From Aestuariibius violaceus (GTDB lineage: Bacteria > Pseudomonadota > Alphaproteobacteria > Rhodobacterales > Rhodobacteraceae), in assembly GCF_040779325.2 (NCBI RefSeq), contig NZ_JBFONT020000001.1, positions 682,001 to 746,000 on the forward strand: a DNA stretch of 64,000 nt, written 5' to 3'. Shown here one piece after another: positions 17,283 through 25,719 of the stretch. The notes beneath the pieces are model-generated. The model saw nothing but the letters and a program-made list of their open reading frames with translations. It had not been told where the DNA came from and did not search any database. Each line of letters starts with the position of its first letter. Within the stretch, counting starts at the first letter, position 1. The position numbers were made by a program, and so were the translations under genes.

Positions 17283-17645
17283 TCAGATCGGCAGCGGCGG
17301 TGCGCGGGTTGGCCCGCGTATCAGGATGACGGACAGATCTCGCCGGAGGCTGGGGCGATGGATCGCTTGATCCCCATAGTCCCGGGCAAGATAGACCCAG
17401 CGCGGAATATCCTGTTCTGCATCGGCGATGACATTCGCCGGCGGACATGGCTCTGCCCCGTCCTGTTCGACTTCCACAGGCTCTCCCTCGGGTGAGATCG
17501 TCATCACAACCATCTCACCCCCTGTGCAGATCACCATCGTCTGCCAGCCTGGAATGAGCTCGACCAGCACGACCCCCATCTTCGGCACCAGAAGGCCGAG
17601 GACCAGGGAAAGAACCAGGAGGGGTCGTAAAACCGCGCATCGCAT
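17283..17645 (-). CDS. Small membrane or exported protein of unknown function
   Basis: This protein of about 120 residues starts with a hydrophobic segment (MRCAVLRPLLVLSLVLGLLV) that could be a signal anchor. A polar region with two cysteines follows (VICTGG and EPCPPANV). I do not recognise the family. It ends 41 bases before the PepSY gene on the same strand and is probably co-transcribed with it. Upstream in-frame ATG at 17702 would add 19 residues without a better leader. Confidence 0.6.
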   Translation of the reverse strand: MRCAVLRPLLVLSLVLGLLVPKMGVVLVELIPGWQTMVICTGGEMVVMTISPEGEPVEVEQDGAEPCPPANVIADAEQDIPRWVYLARDYGDQAIHRPSLRRDLSVILIRGPTRAPPLPI

Positions 17646-17737
17646 GGGCGAGTGATAGCCGAGGAAGGTGCCCATCGAAACGGGCAATGGTGGATCCCTC
17701 ATGCCAGATTGCCGCAGAGGCCGGAGGGAGCGTTCAG

Positions 17738-17884
17738 ATGATACGCTTCGAGACGCGCCGCGCCCGCGACTTGAGTCCTGGTATGTTCACCTGCGGTGAC
17801 GTCATCAGCTCTGCCAACGTTTCGGAGTTTCACCAACACCATCAGGTCGTCGGGTGCGAAATGCGGGGCGGAACCGAAGACTAA
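17738..17884 (+). CDS. Possible small ORF, 48 residues
   Basis: A short open frame begins MIRFETRRARDLSPGMFTC and has a GGAGGGAG about 8 bases upstream. It lies alone on the plus strand in a 308-base gap between two minus-strand units. The histidine cluster near its end (EFHQHHQ) is curious. No family is recognised and it may not be a gene. Nothing else is visible in this gap. Confidence 0.25.
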   Translation: MIRFETRRARDLSPGMFTCGDVISSANVSEFHQHHQVVGCEMRGGTED

Positions 17885-17953
17885 AGATCCCCGAGGCAGG
17901 CTTTGGAGATCAAATCTCAGAACGGGAACCTGTGGCGTCAGACCCGCGCATCC

Positions 17954-18682
17954 TCAAACCACGCGCTTCAGAAACGCCTTTGTGCGCGGCTCCTGCGGGG
18001 TCGAAAAGATCGTTGCAGGCGGGCCTTCCTCGACGATCATGCCGCCGTCCAGAAAACAGACCTTGTCAGCGACCTCTCGCGCGAAGGCCATCTCGTGGGT
18101 GGCCAAGACCATCGTCATCCCTTCGCCCCGTAACTGCCGGAGGACGTCGAGGACCTCCCCCACCAGCTCGGGATCAAGCGCCGAGGTAATCTCGTCGAAG
18201 AGCATGATCTCGGGCGACATTGCCAGCGCGCGGATGATCGCGACGCGTTGTTGCTGACCGCCGGACAGCTGATCAGGGTAATGGCCCATCTTGTCGCCCA
18301 GCCCGAAGCGCTGAAACAGCGCGCGGACAGGCGCAGCCAAGGCCTCTCGGCTTTTGCCATGCACCCGGCGCGGGGCCAGCATCACGTTCTCGGCGGCTGT
18401 CATGTGGGGGAAGAGGTTGAAGGACTGAAAGACGATCCCGATCCGCGCCCGCACTGGCTGGGGATCGAGTCCCGGCACGCTGATATCTTCCCCGTCGAGC
18501 ATGATCTCGCCGTCATCGATCGGTTCTAGCAGGTTGATGCAGCGTAGGAGGGTGGACTTCCCCGACCCGGACGGACCGATGAGGCAGACCATCTGCCCCT
18601 CCTCAACGCTCAGATCGATTCCCCGGCAGACGGCATTGTCCCCGAAGGCCTTTGCGACGCCCCTTAGTTCCAGTTTCGCCAT
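17954..18682 (-). CDS. Polar amino-acid ABC transporter ATP-binding protein
   Basis: This 242-residue ATPase is of the GlnQ/HisP type: Walker A LIGPSGSGKSTLLRCIN, the family mark FQSFNLFPHMTAAENVML, signature LSGGQQQRVAIIRAL, Walker B IMLFDEITSALDPELVGEV and VLATHEMAFAREVAD. It shares one base with the permease stop (TGATG). It is the last gene of a three-gene amino-acid uptake operon. Confidence 0.93.
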   Translation of the reverse strand: MAKLELRGVAKAFGDNAVCRGIDLSVEEGQMVCLIGPSGSGKSTLLRCINLLEPIDDGEIMLDGEDISVPGLDPQPVRARIGIVFQSFNLFPHMTAAENVMLAPRRVHGKSREALAAPVRALFQRFGLGDKMGHYPDQLSGGQQQRVAIIRALAMSPEIMLFDEITSALDPELVGEVLDVLRQLRGEGMTMVLATHEMAFAREVADKVCFLDGGMIVEEGPPATIFSTPQEPRTKAFLKRVV

Positions 18683-19536
18683 CACCCCTGCCGCCGCCTT
18701 TGCCGTGCGAGAAGATAATCGGCGTAGCGCGTGGCCGGGATCGTGATGGCAAGGAAGATCACCGCCGCGCCCACATAGGGCGTGAAATTCGCCATCAGTG
18801 ACTTGTAGACGCCAGCCTGCCGGAAGATCTCTACAGGACCTATGAAGCTCAGGAGCGCGACGTCCTTCTGCAACGCAATGAAGAGGTTCATATTCGCGGG
18901 GGCCACGTTCCGGATCGCCTGCGGCAAGATCACGTAGCGCATCGTATCGGCCTCCGAGAGACCGAGAGAGGCGGCGGCGGCCCGTTGGCTCTTGTGGATT
19001 GACTCGATGCCCGATCGGATGACCTCGGCCACATAAGCCGCGTAGACGAGGATCAGCGCCAGCGATCCCCAGATATAGGGTGAGTTCCAAGGCCGTGGCA
19101 GGCCCAGCCCCGGCACACCGAATCCAATCAGATAGACAACGAGGATCACTGGAAGTCCGCGGAAGATATCAGTGTAGAGCGCCCCGAAGGCGCGCAGCGG
19201 GAAGAGCGCTGGCGCGCTGGCGTCCCGGCAAAGCGCGATCATCAGGCCGACAATGGCAATCGCAGGGGCGCACCAGAGGAAGATCGCGACATCCAGCATG
19301 AAGGCGCGAAGAAGGCCGGGGAAGGTTTCCGCAAACACTTCGCCGTTAAAGAAGCTGCGCCTGACGGCCTCCCATCCCGGGGCGCGCGGCACGAGGATCA
19401 CGATGGCCAGCACGACCGCGATGGTAGAGCCCGCGGCGATCAGGATTCCGCGCCGCCTCAGCTTTGCCTCGTAGCTCTGGCGGCGTGTCGGGGCAGGCCG
19501 CTGTGGCCCCGCCCCCACCATCGGTGCGTCAGCCAT
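18682..19536 (-). CDS. Amino-acid ABC transporter permease
   Basis: This 284-residue inner-membrane permease has about five to six helices and the HisMQ-type pattern FRGLPVILVVYLIGFG, AAYVAEVIRSGIESIHKSQ and AAASLGLSEADTMRYVILPQAIRN, where the EAA loop contacts the ATPase. A single permease gene suggests a homodimeric channel. It lies one base from the binding-protein stop. The transported amino acid is not evident. Confidence 0.92.
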   Translation of the reverse strand: MADAPMVGAGPQRPAPTRRQSYEAKLRRRGILIAAGSTIAVVLAIVILVPRAPGWEAVRRSFFNGEVFAETFPGLLRAFMLDVAIFLWCAPAIAIVGLMIALCRDASAPALFPLRAFGALYTDIFRGLPVILVVYLIGFGVPGLGLPRPWNSPYIWGSLALILVYAAYVAEVIRSGIESIHKSQRAAAASLGLSEADTMRYVILPQAIRNVAPANMNLFIALQKDVALLSFIGPVEIFRQAGVYKSLMANFTPYVGAAVIFLAITIPATRYADYLLARQRRRQG

Positions 19537-19537
19537 C

Positions 19538-20362
19538 TTACTCGATCACGGGAACGCCGGTGGCCTCTTGTAGCCACTCCGCCTCGATTTCGGCCAGGCG
19601 GCCGTTTTCGGTCAGCGCGCCGATGGCGGCGTCGACGCATTCGCGCAGCGCGCTGCCGTCTTCCATCAGCAGGCCGAAGCGATCAGGCGTTATCGTCCGG
19701 TCGACAGGGAACTGGCCCAGCACCACACCGCCGTCTACCACGACGGCAGCGAGATAGAGTGCGGTCGGCAGATCGAAGAAGGCCGCATCGATCTGGCCGG
19801 CCTGCATTGCCGCGGTCACGTCGGTATTGTCGCCATAAAGAAGCGGGTCGCGATCGGGCGACACCGTTTCGGTCAACATGGGCAGTGCCGTTGTCGTCGC
19901 CACGGCGCCCCAGCGCAGTCCGCGCAGGCTGTCAAGTGAGGGCGACGCCCCCGCCTCGACCACCGCTTCCGTCGTCAGGACCGCCATCGCGGCGGAATAG
20001 TAGGGCTCTGAGAAGTCGACCATCTCTTCCCGTTCTGGCGTGATCGAGTATTGCTGAAGATTGAAGTCGAAGTCCTTCGCTCCCGGCTGGATCGCGGCGT
20101 CGAACGAGGTTCTGACCCAACGCACGGCATCGGACTCGAACCCCATCTCGGCGGCGATCGCATAGGCGACGGCAGCTTCGAACCCTTCGCCGCTTTCCGG
20201 CGCATCGTTCAGAACCCACGGATAAAAGGCGGGATTGCCCGTCGCGATCGTTAGGACCCCGTCCTCCAGGGTCTTGCCTTCGGCGCATTGGCCGTGGGCG
20301 TCAGCCAAGGCGGCCGTCGCGGTGGCGCAGAGGAGAAACGCGGTAAGCGGCGCGGTTTTCAT
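19538..20362 (-). CDS. Amino-acid ABC transporter substrate-binding protein
   Basis: This 274-residue periplasmic protein has a signal peptide (MKTAPLTAFLLCATATAALADA) and an SBP_bac_3 domain: GVLTIATGNPAFYPWVL, GFEAAVAYAIAAEMGF, DFNLQQYSITPEREEMVDFSEPYY and DAAFFDLPTALYL. I chose the ATG at 20362 because AGGATGG lies upstream at useful spacing; an ATG at 20374 is possible. It is the first gene of the amino-acid transport operon. Confidence 0.91.
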   Translation of the reverse strand: MKTAPLTAFLLCATATAALADAHGQCAEGKTLEDGVLTIATGNPAFYPWVLNDAPESGEGFEAAVAYAIAAEMGFESDAVRWVRTSFDAAIQPGAKDFDFNLQQYSITPEREEMVDFSEPYYSAAMAVLTTEAVVEAGASPSLDSLRGLRWGAVATTTALPMLTETVSPDRDPLLYGDNTDVTAAMQAGQIDAAFFDLPTALYLAAVVVDGGVVLGQFPVDRTITPDRFGLLMEDGSALRECVDAAIGALTENGRLAEIEAEWLQEATGVPVIE

Positions 20363-20580
20363 GGTGTGGTCCATCCTGATCGGGTTTCTTCCACCAGCGT
20401 AAAGGCGGGGCGGAATTTGTCCATGATCCTCGGCCTCTGGTTCGCCACTTGTGGTTCCAGGTTCCCGCCCTGTTCGCTTAAGCTCACCGATATGCGGCAG
20501 CATGCTATCAGCGGCGACCTCAGGCGGATATAGGAGCAAAGCCCGACTACTGCACTGAAATACAGGGGATTTCCGTGAAA

Positions 20581-20667
20581 TGGTGCCCAGGAGAGGACTC
20601 GAACCTCCACGTCCATACGGACACCAGCACCTGAAGCTGGCGCGTCTACCAATTCCGCCACCTGGGC
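20581..20667 (-). tRNA. tRNA-Leu(CAG)
   Basis: On the minus strand the 87 bases run from GCCCAGG to CCTGGGCACCA, so the CCA end is encoded. The anticodon stem CCAGC/GCTGG closes the loop TTCAGGT, which gives anticodon CAG. A long variable arm and the GGTTCGAGTCC T-loop confirm a class II leucine tRNA. Confidence 0.97.
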
Positions 20668-20791
20668 AGGTCGCGCGACAGCCCTCTAGGCCGAGGTGCG
20701 GGCGCTGTCAACGGGCGATCCGCCGCTTTGCGCCTTGCCGCCCCGAAACCCCATGGCTAAACCGCTGATACTGCTTGAAGGAGTGTGCCGC

Positions 20792-21769
20792 ATGGATGGG
20801 CTGGTTACGGTTTTCGGCGGGTCGGGGTTTGTCGGCCGCTATATCACCGAGGAGCTGGCGCGGCTTGGGTGGCGGATCCGGGTCGCGGTGCGGCGGCCGA
20901 ATGAAGCTGGATTCGTAAGGACTTACGGGGCCGTCGGACAGGTGGAGCCTGTTTTCTGCAATATCCGCGACGATGCCAGCGTCGAGGCCGTCATGCGGGG
21001 GGCTGACGCGGTTGTGAACTGCGTGGGCATCCTGGCCGAGACGGGGCGCCAATCCTTCGAGGCGGTGCAGTCCGACGGGGCCGAACGGATCGCGAAAATC
21101 GCGCAGAAACATGGGGTTGAGCGGTTCGTTCAGCTGTCGGCCATTGGCGCCGACGAGGGGGCGGACAGCGAATATGCCCGCACCAAGGCCGCCGGAGAAA
21201 AGGCGGTGCTGGAACATATGCCGCAGGCGGTGATCCTGCGGCCATCGATCGTCTTCGGGCCGGAAGATCAGTTCTTCAACCGCTTCGCCGGAATGGCGCG
21301 GCTGGGGCCGGTTCTGCCGGTCGTGGGCGCCGAGACGCGGTTTCAACCGGTCTATGTGGAGGACGTGGCGAAGGCCGCGGCGAAGGCCATCGAAGGCGAG
21401 GTCAAGCCGGGCATCTACGAGCTGGGCGGACCGGATGTGCAGACCTTCCGGGAGCTGATGGGCGAGATGCTGGAGATCATCCGCCGGCGGCGGCTCGTGG
21501 CCAATATTCCCTTCGGAATCGGGCACTTGATGGGCTGGGGGTTTGGCCTGGCCGAGAAGCTTTCGTTCGGGATCGTGAAGGCGCCGATCACCCGGGATCA
21601 GGTGCGGAATCTGGCGCAGGACAACGTGGTTTCCGAAGGGGCCATGGGCTTTGCGGAGCTTGGGATCGAGCCCACGGCGATGGAGGCGGTGCTGCCGGAG
21701 TACCTCTGGCGGTTCCGGCCGTCGGGGCAGTACGACGAGATCAAGGAAAGCGCCCGGAACCTGCGCTAG
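20792..21769 (+). CDS. Complex I NDUFA9-subunit family NAD(P)-binding protein
   Basis: This 325-residue atypical short-chain dehydrogenase matches the NDUFA9-like group of alphaproteobacteria. It has the NAD(P) motif VTVFGGSGFVGRYITEEL, then ADAVVNCVGIL, RFVQLSAIGAD, YARTKAAGEKAVLEH and ILRPSIVFGPED. Mitochondrial NDUFA9 binds NADPH at the edge of complex I; the bacterial role is less certain, and no nuo genes are here. The ATG at 20792 has AAGGAG upstream; an in-frame ATG at 20753 is less well placed. Confidence 0.88.
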   Translation: MDGLVTVFGGSGFVGRYITEELARLGWRIRVAVRRPNEAGFVRTYGAVGQVEPVFCNIRDDASVEAVMRGADAVVNCVGILAETGRQSFEAVQSDGAERIAKIAQKHGVERFVQLSAIGADEGADSEYARTKAAGEKAVLEHMPQAVILRPSIVFGPEDQFFNRFAGMARLGPVLPVVGAETRFQPVYVEDVAKAAAKAIEGEVKPGIYELGGPDVQTFRELMGEMLEIIRRRRLVANIPFGIGHLMGWGFGLAEKLSFGIVKAPITRDQVRNLAQDNVVSEGAMGFAELGIEPTAMEAVLPEYLWRFRPSGQYDEIKESARNLR

Positions 21770-21868
21770 ACACAGGTCTTAACGGGATATGACCCGGTGC
21801 ATGCGGTGCAAATCGCGCCTCGCGACGCGAATCGGGGGTTAACGCCAGTAAATCATGGAAAATGCCGT

Positions 21869-21912
21869 GTCGGCACTTGGTCGGCATCACGTCGGCATTC
21901 GGTCGGACTCTC
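21869..21912. repeat. Four phased 11-base direct repeats
   Basis: Four consecutive 11-base units each begin GTCGG (GTCGGCACTTG, GTCGGCATCAC, GTCGGCATTCG, GTCGGACTCTC). The first three also share CA at positions six and seven. The period is close to one helical turn, so the same face of the DNA would carry each GTCGG. It could be a protein-binding array or a decayed tandem repeat. Confidence 0.7.
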
Positions 21913-22117
21913 GCGCGGAAATCGCGGGGTTAACGGAGCGTGCGGTCGGGTTTGGCGCAACGGTATTGGATCGATATTGGGGACAATATTGGACTTCTAT
22001 TTCGCTTTGTTGATCTTGCCTTTTGGCGGAACCCAGTGGTTCCGGGATGGGTGGTGGTCGAAGCGGCGTCTTCTCCTCGCCTTAGAGTGCGATTTTCGGA
22101 GGTGCGCGACGTTGGCT

Positions 22118-22145
22118 TGGTGGGTGAAATCACCCACCCTACGAC
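22118..22145. repeat. Palindromic intergenic element, copy 1
   Basis: The unit pairs TGGGTG with CACCCA around AAAT or similar and ends in CCTACG. A very similar copy lies at 23344-23369. Such elements are scattered in Rhodobacteraceae genomes; here they bracket the unknown gene at 22192-23097. Confidence 0.7.
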
Positions 22146-22163
22146 TGTGTTTTTCGTGGGGGC

Positions 22164-22188
22164 GGTGCGTGCAAGCACGCACCTTACG
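22164..22188. repeat. Palindromic intergenic element, copy 2 (variant)
   Basis: GGTGCGTGC pairs with GCACGCACC around a two-base loop and is followed by TTACG. It has the same design as the other units but a different stem sequence. It ends just before the stop of the unknown gene and could act as its terminator. Confidence 0.65.
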
Positions 22189-22191
22189 ACG

Positions 22192-23097
22192 CTATTCCTG
22201 CTCGTCCGGAAAAACTTGCGCGGCTTCAAACATGTCTTCGATGGCTGAAAGCATTTGAGGCACCTTGTCGAATACGTCCGGAGACGGATCGCAACCGTTT
22301 TCGACCTCTTCCCAAGAACAAAGGAACAGATTATCTCCCGTAATCTTCACCCACATAAGTATTAGATGTGGGCGCGTTTCTTCAGGATCCTCTTCAAATG
22401 CATGTGTGCGGAAGCGACACAAGCCGTCGCAGTAAACGCGGATATGATGGCCATTCAGCATTGGATCTTTTGACAAAAGCCGGAATGCCCGGAAACCAAC
22501 CGAGTTTGGCTCTTCGACACTGAGTGCCCAAAAATCATCATTGTACGAGCGCGCGCCGGCTGCTTCAATTTGCTCAGGAGTTGCGTCCTCTGGGAGATCT
22601 TGTAATGGTCGCGGGCGGCGGACGCTGTTATGGTCTCGATCATCGAAAGGCGAGATACGTAGATTTATGACTATCTCTGAATAAAGACCAGGCGGCTCAT
22701 CCCTGAACCAAGGCATTTCATCTGACAACCCATAGTAGTTCAGTAGGTCATCACAGCACCAGGAAATGCTAAGGCCTTGCGATTGGCTGAACGATCGCGC
22801 GTGCGTTCCATCATCAGGTCCATCCACAAATCGCCCTGCTCGGACCCCCCGAGCAGCTACGCCGCGTGGTTTGAGAGCGGCCAGCTTGTCGTGGTGCGGA
22901 AAGTAGTAGACTTCGGGTCCGAACGCATAGGTCTCGTATCCGACAGGAAACTGATCGCAGTCGGTGATTTCACAAAGCTCCGACCATTCAGAAATCTCAT
23001 CCAACATCTCTGGGTTCTCGATTTCGATGCCATCTGCCGGTAAGTGTTCCGGCAAGAAAAGCAGGAAGCCGACGAGAAAAGCTATCGTTGTGCGCAT
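22192..23097 (-). CDS. Secreted protein of unknown function
   Basis: This 301-residue protein has a signal peptide (MRTTIAFLVGFLLFLPEHLPA) and a mature part with many acidic and aromatic residues. Several cysteines stand in short loops (SELCEITDCDQF, ISWCCDDLL, YCDGLCRF, LFLCSWEEVENGCD), which suggests disulphides outside the cytoplasm. I recognise no family. The coding region is clearly richer in A and T than its neighbours and is bracketed by palindromic repeats, which suggests acquired or fast-evolving DNA. No partner gene is adjacent. Confidence 0.7.
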   Translation of the reverse strand: MRTTIAFLVGFLLFLPEHLPADGIEIENPEMLDEISEWSELCEITDCDQFPVGYETYAFGPEVYYFPHHDKLAALKPRGVAARGVRAGRFVDGPDDGTHARSFSQSQGLSISWCCDDLLNYYGLSDEMPWFRDEPPGLYSEIVINLRISPFDDRDHNSVRRPRPLQDLPEDATPEQIEAAGARSYNDDFWALSVEEPNSVGFRAFRLLSKDPMLNGHHIRVYCDGLCRFRTHAFEEDPEETRPHLILMWVKITGDNLFLCSWEEVENGCDPSPDVFDKVPQMLSAIEDMFEAAQVFPDEQE

Positions 23098-23298
23098 GCT
23101 CTATCTTTTGACTGGCCTCACGCCAGCGCCTCTTCAATCTCTTCAGGAAAAACGTAATTCAATGACAAAGAAGGGACGTCGATCGCGCGGCCCGTACACT
23201 TTTTTGATCATGCCACCGCTTCGATAATGACACAACGCGCCGCGTCATCACAGGTGTTCGGCTGGGTGTGGCGCAAGCACGGCGTTGGGGATGGCATG

Positions 23299-23320
23299 GC
23301 GGGGTGAACCCCGCCCTACG
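23299..23320. repeat. Palindromic intergenic element, copy 3
   Basis: GGCGGGGT pairs with ACCCCGCC and is followed by CTACG. It shares the stem-loop plus CTACG design of the elements at 22118 and 23344. Confidence 0.7.
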
Positions 23321-23343
23321 GTGTCAGTTTGGGCCGACGCGCA

Positions 23344-23369
23344 TGGTGGGTGGAATCACCCACCCTACG
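23344..23369. repeat. Palindromic intergenic element, copy 4
   Basis: TGGTGGGTG pairs with CACCCACC around GAAT and ends CCTACG. It is almost identical to copy 1 and lies in the gap between the unknown gene and dsbA. The rest of the gap 23098-23396 shows no gene. Confidence 0.7.
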
Positions 23370-23396
23370 CTCCGTGGTCGGGTCAGGCGCTTGAGG

Positions 23397-24059
23397 TCAG
23401 CTGGCGAGGGCCTCGTCTAGGAGCGCCTTGAGTTCCGGGTAGGACATGTTCGACTTGGTCTCGCCATTGATGACGAGGGTCGGCGTGGCGCGCACGTTGT
23501 GCTCTTCGACGTTCTCTTCGTACCAGGCGACGAGGGTCTGGGCCATGTCGGCGTCGCTCATGCAGGCGTCCACGGCGGCCTCGTCCAGACCGGCGGCGAT
23601 GCCGATGCGGCGGAGATTGGCGGCGATCTGGGCGCCGTCGCCTTCTGTCCACTCGCGCTGGCGGGCATAGAGCATCTCGGAGATGCCGAAGAAGCGGATC
23701 GGATCGCAACGGGCGACCATCGAGGCCCAGAGGCCGGGGCGGTCGAAATAGACCTCGCGATAGACGAACTTGATGCGGCCCGGATCGATGAATTCCGCCT
23801 TCAGCTGCGGATACTGGTTGGCGTGGAACGTCGCGCAGTGGGGGCAGGTGAAGCTGGCATATTCGATCAGTTCGACCGGGGCGTCCGGGTTGCCCTGCAC
23901 CATCTCCTGCACCGCGGAGGTGTCGACATTGCTTGATTGCGCCTGTGCCGCGGGGATCAGTGTTTCGCCCGGCCCGGCAGGGCGGGTCAGAAGGTAGGCG
24001 CCGCCGCCGATGGCGCCGATCCCGGCGAGGCTGAGGAACGCTCTGCGCTGCATGGTCAT
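23397..24059 (-). CDS. DsbA family thiol:disulfide oxidoreductase
   Basis: This 220-residue thioredoxin-fold protein has the active site YASFTCPHCATFH and the cis-proline segment RATPTLVING. The N-terminus QRRAFLSLAGIGAIGGGAYL looks like a twin-arginine or signal-anchor leader, so the domain should face the periplasm. The CPHC motif and the helical insert fit DsbA/Com1-type oxidases rather than thioredoxin. It overlaps the DciA gene start region by four bases at its own ATG, so the two are co-transcribed. Confidence 0.9.
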   Translation of the reverse strand: MTMQRRAFLSLAGIGAIGGGAYLLTRPAGPGETLIPAAQAQSSNVDTSAVQEMVQGNPDAPVELIEYASFTCPHCATFHANQYPQLKAEFIDPGRIKFVYREVYFDRPGLWASMVARCDPIRFFGISEMLYARQREWTEGDGAQIAANLRRIGIAAGLDEAAVDACMSDADMAQTLVAWYEENVEEHNVRATPTLVINGETKSNMSYPELKALLDEALAS

Positions 24060-24565
24060 CGTCGTTTACTCCCTTTCGCGAGGACGTTCGCCCCGAGCTT
24101 TTCCAGTGCCGCGCGCAGTCCCGGATCGGTGACGGGCGCGGCGATTTCCTGTGATTTCGGGTCCGGCGCCGGGGGCGTCAAGGGTGCGCGCTGAAACGGC
24201 GCGGCAGCCTCGGCGAAGCCGTGCGGCGCGGTCTGGGTGATGTTGATCTTGCGGATCGCCCCGTAGCCGTAGCAGGCATTGACCCGGTCGCGGATCTTTT
24301 CCTTCTCCATCTCGACCATGGGGGCGAGGCTGCCCTTGACGAGGATTGTCAGCGTGCCGCCGACCTCGGCCCGGCCGTAGGTCATCTTGACGGGTTCGGC
24401 CATCCCGGCGATGCGGGGGCCGACGATTTCGGGCCAGTGGGTCAGCAGGCGGGAGACGGCGAAGCCACGGGATTCGGCGGCGGAGCGGATCTGTCCGCTC
24501 ACCAGCCCTGCCGCGCGGGTGAAGCCCCGCGTCATGGATTGCCGTTTGCCTGCCATCGGTGCCAT
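24056..24565 (-). CDS. dciA: DciA family protein (DUF721)
   Basis: The protein of about 169 residues matches DUF721/DciA, the helicase-loading factor found in bacteria without DnaC. The conserved core is LLTHWPEIVGPRIAGMAEPVKM and GTLTILVKGSLAPMVEMEKEKIRDRVN, the small KH-like domain that contacts DnaB. A proline- and alanine-rich tail follows. The start is uncertain: ATG at 24565 is given, with alternatives at 24613 and 24556 and no clear ribosome site. It is divergent from mutY. Confidence 0.85.
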   Translation of the reverse strand: MAPMAGKRQSMTRGFTRAAGLVSGQIRSAAESRGFAVSRLLTHWPEIVGPRIAGMAEPVKMTYGRAEVGGTLTILVKGSLAPMVEMEKEKIRDRVNACYGYGAIRKINITQTAPHGFAEAAAPFQRAPLTPPAPDPKSQEIAAPVTDPGLRAALEKLGANVLAKGSKRR

Positions 24566-24618
24566 TTTAGATGGCCTGGTGCGTCGCACCAGCGAAACCG
24601 GACGGAGCGCCATAAAGA

Positions 24619-25671
24619 ATGCGTGACACAGCCTACTCTGGCCTCTCTGCCGTCCTGCTGGACTGGTACGACCGCCATGCGCGTTCGCTGCCTTGGCGGG
24701 TGCCGCCGGGGAGCGGGGCGCGGCCCGATCCCTATCGGGTCTGGCTGTCGGAGGTGATGCTGCAGCAGACGACGGTGGCGGCGGTGAAGGGGTATTACGA
24801 GCGGTTTACTTCTTTCTGGCCCGATGTGGGCGCCTTGGCGGCGGCCGAGGATGCCGACGTGATGGCGGCCTGGGCGGGGCTTGGCTACTACGCGCGGGCG
24901 CGGAATCTGTTGAAATGCGCGCGGGCGGTGGCGGCGCGCGGGGCGTTTCCGGACACCTATGAGGGGCTGCTGGAGCTACCCGGGATCGGGCCCTACACGG
25001 CGGCGGCGATCGCGGCGATCGCTTTTGGGCGGCCCGCAACGGTGATGGACGGGAATGTGGAGCGGGTGATGGCCCGGCTGCATGACGAGCGTGCGGCGCT
25101 GCCGGGCGTGAAGCCGGTGCTTTACGCCCATGCGGAGCGGCTGACGCCGGTGGAGCGGCCCGGGGATTATGCGCAGGCGGTGATGGATCTGGGGGCGACG
25201 ATCTGCACGCCCCGGTCGCCCGCCTGCGGGATCTGCCCGTGGCGGGAGCCCTGTGCGGCGCGTCTGGCCGGGACGGCGGCGGAGCTCCCCAAGAAGGCGC
25301 CGAAGGTCAAGAAGCCGGTGCGGACGGGCGTCGCTTATGTGGTTCGGCGCACGGATGGGGCGCTGTTACTCGAGACCCGGCCCGAGACGGGGCTGCTGGG
25401 CGGAATGCTGGGCTGGCCGGGGACGGAGTGGGGGGTGGATCCGGAAGCGGCGCCGCCCGTCGACGCGGCGTGGCGGCGCTTGGAGGGGGAGGCGCGGCAT
25501 ACGTTCACGCATTTCCATCTGCGGTTGGCGATCGAGGTGGCCGAAGTGCCAGAGGGCCTTTCACCGGATCGCGGGCGGTTCGTTCCGGCGGAGGTCTTCG
25601 ATCCCGGCGCCCTGCCCACCGTCATGCGCAAGGTCTGGCGGCTGGCCGACGGGACGTTACGACACCTTTGA
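24619..25671 (+). CDS. mutY: A/G-specific adenine glycosylase
   Basis: MutY removes adenine mispaired with 8-oxoguanine. The 350-residue protein has VMLQQTTVAAV, the helix-hairpin-helix LPGIGPYTAAAIAAIAFG, the catalytic aspartate in TVMDGNVERV, and the iron-sulfur loop CTPRSPACGICPWREPC with spacing C-x6-C-x2-C-x5-C. A C-terminal NUDIX-like domain reads the 8-oxoguanine. It is divergent from dciA and followed by alkB. Confidence 0.95.
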   Translation: MRDTAYSGLSAVLLDWYDRHARSLPWRVPPGSGARPDPYRVWLSEVMLQQTTVAAVKGYYERFTSFWPDVGALAAAEDADVMAAWAGLGYYARARNLLKCARAVAARGAFPDTYEGLLELPGIGPYTAAAIAAIAFGRPATVMDGNVERVMARLHDERAALPGVKPVLYAHAERLTPVERPGDYAQAVMDLGATICTPRSPACGICPWREPCAARLAGTAAELPKKAPKVKKPVRTGVAYVVRRTDGALLLETRPETGLLGGMLGWPGTEWGVDPEAAPPVDAAWRRLEGEARHTFTHFHLRLAIEVAEVPEGLSPDRGRFVPAEVFDPGALPTVMRKVWRLADGTLRHL

Positions 25672-25719
25672 TTGAGCCGTGAACCCTGCGTAAGCTGGTT
25701 GCGCGAGGAGGAAGCGCCC

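Larger units (their letters stand above)
21770..22191. other. Repeat-bearing intergenic region
   Basis: No gene is convincing in these 422 bases. The region holds four phased 11-base repeats (21869-21912), three TATTGG elements around 21963-21994, and two palindromic units near its right end, which are listed separately. Base composition is lower in GC than the flanking genes. Confidence 0.6.

Noticed and set aside
20696..20791. Longer N-terminus of the NDUFA9-like protein
   Set aside because: The extra residues run into the promoter side next to the tRNA and AAGGAG fits the ATG at 20792.
21869..21912. Possible CRISPR array
   Set aside because: Units are 11 bases and contiguous, with no spacers of 30 bases and no cas genes nearby.
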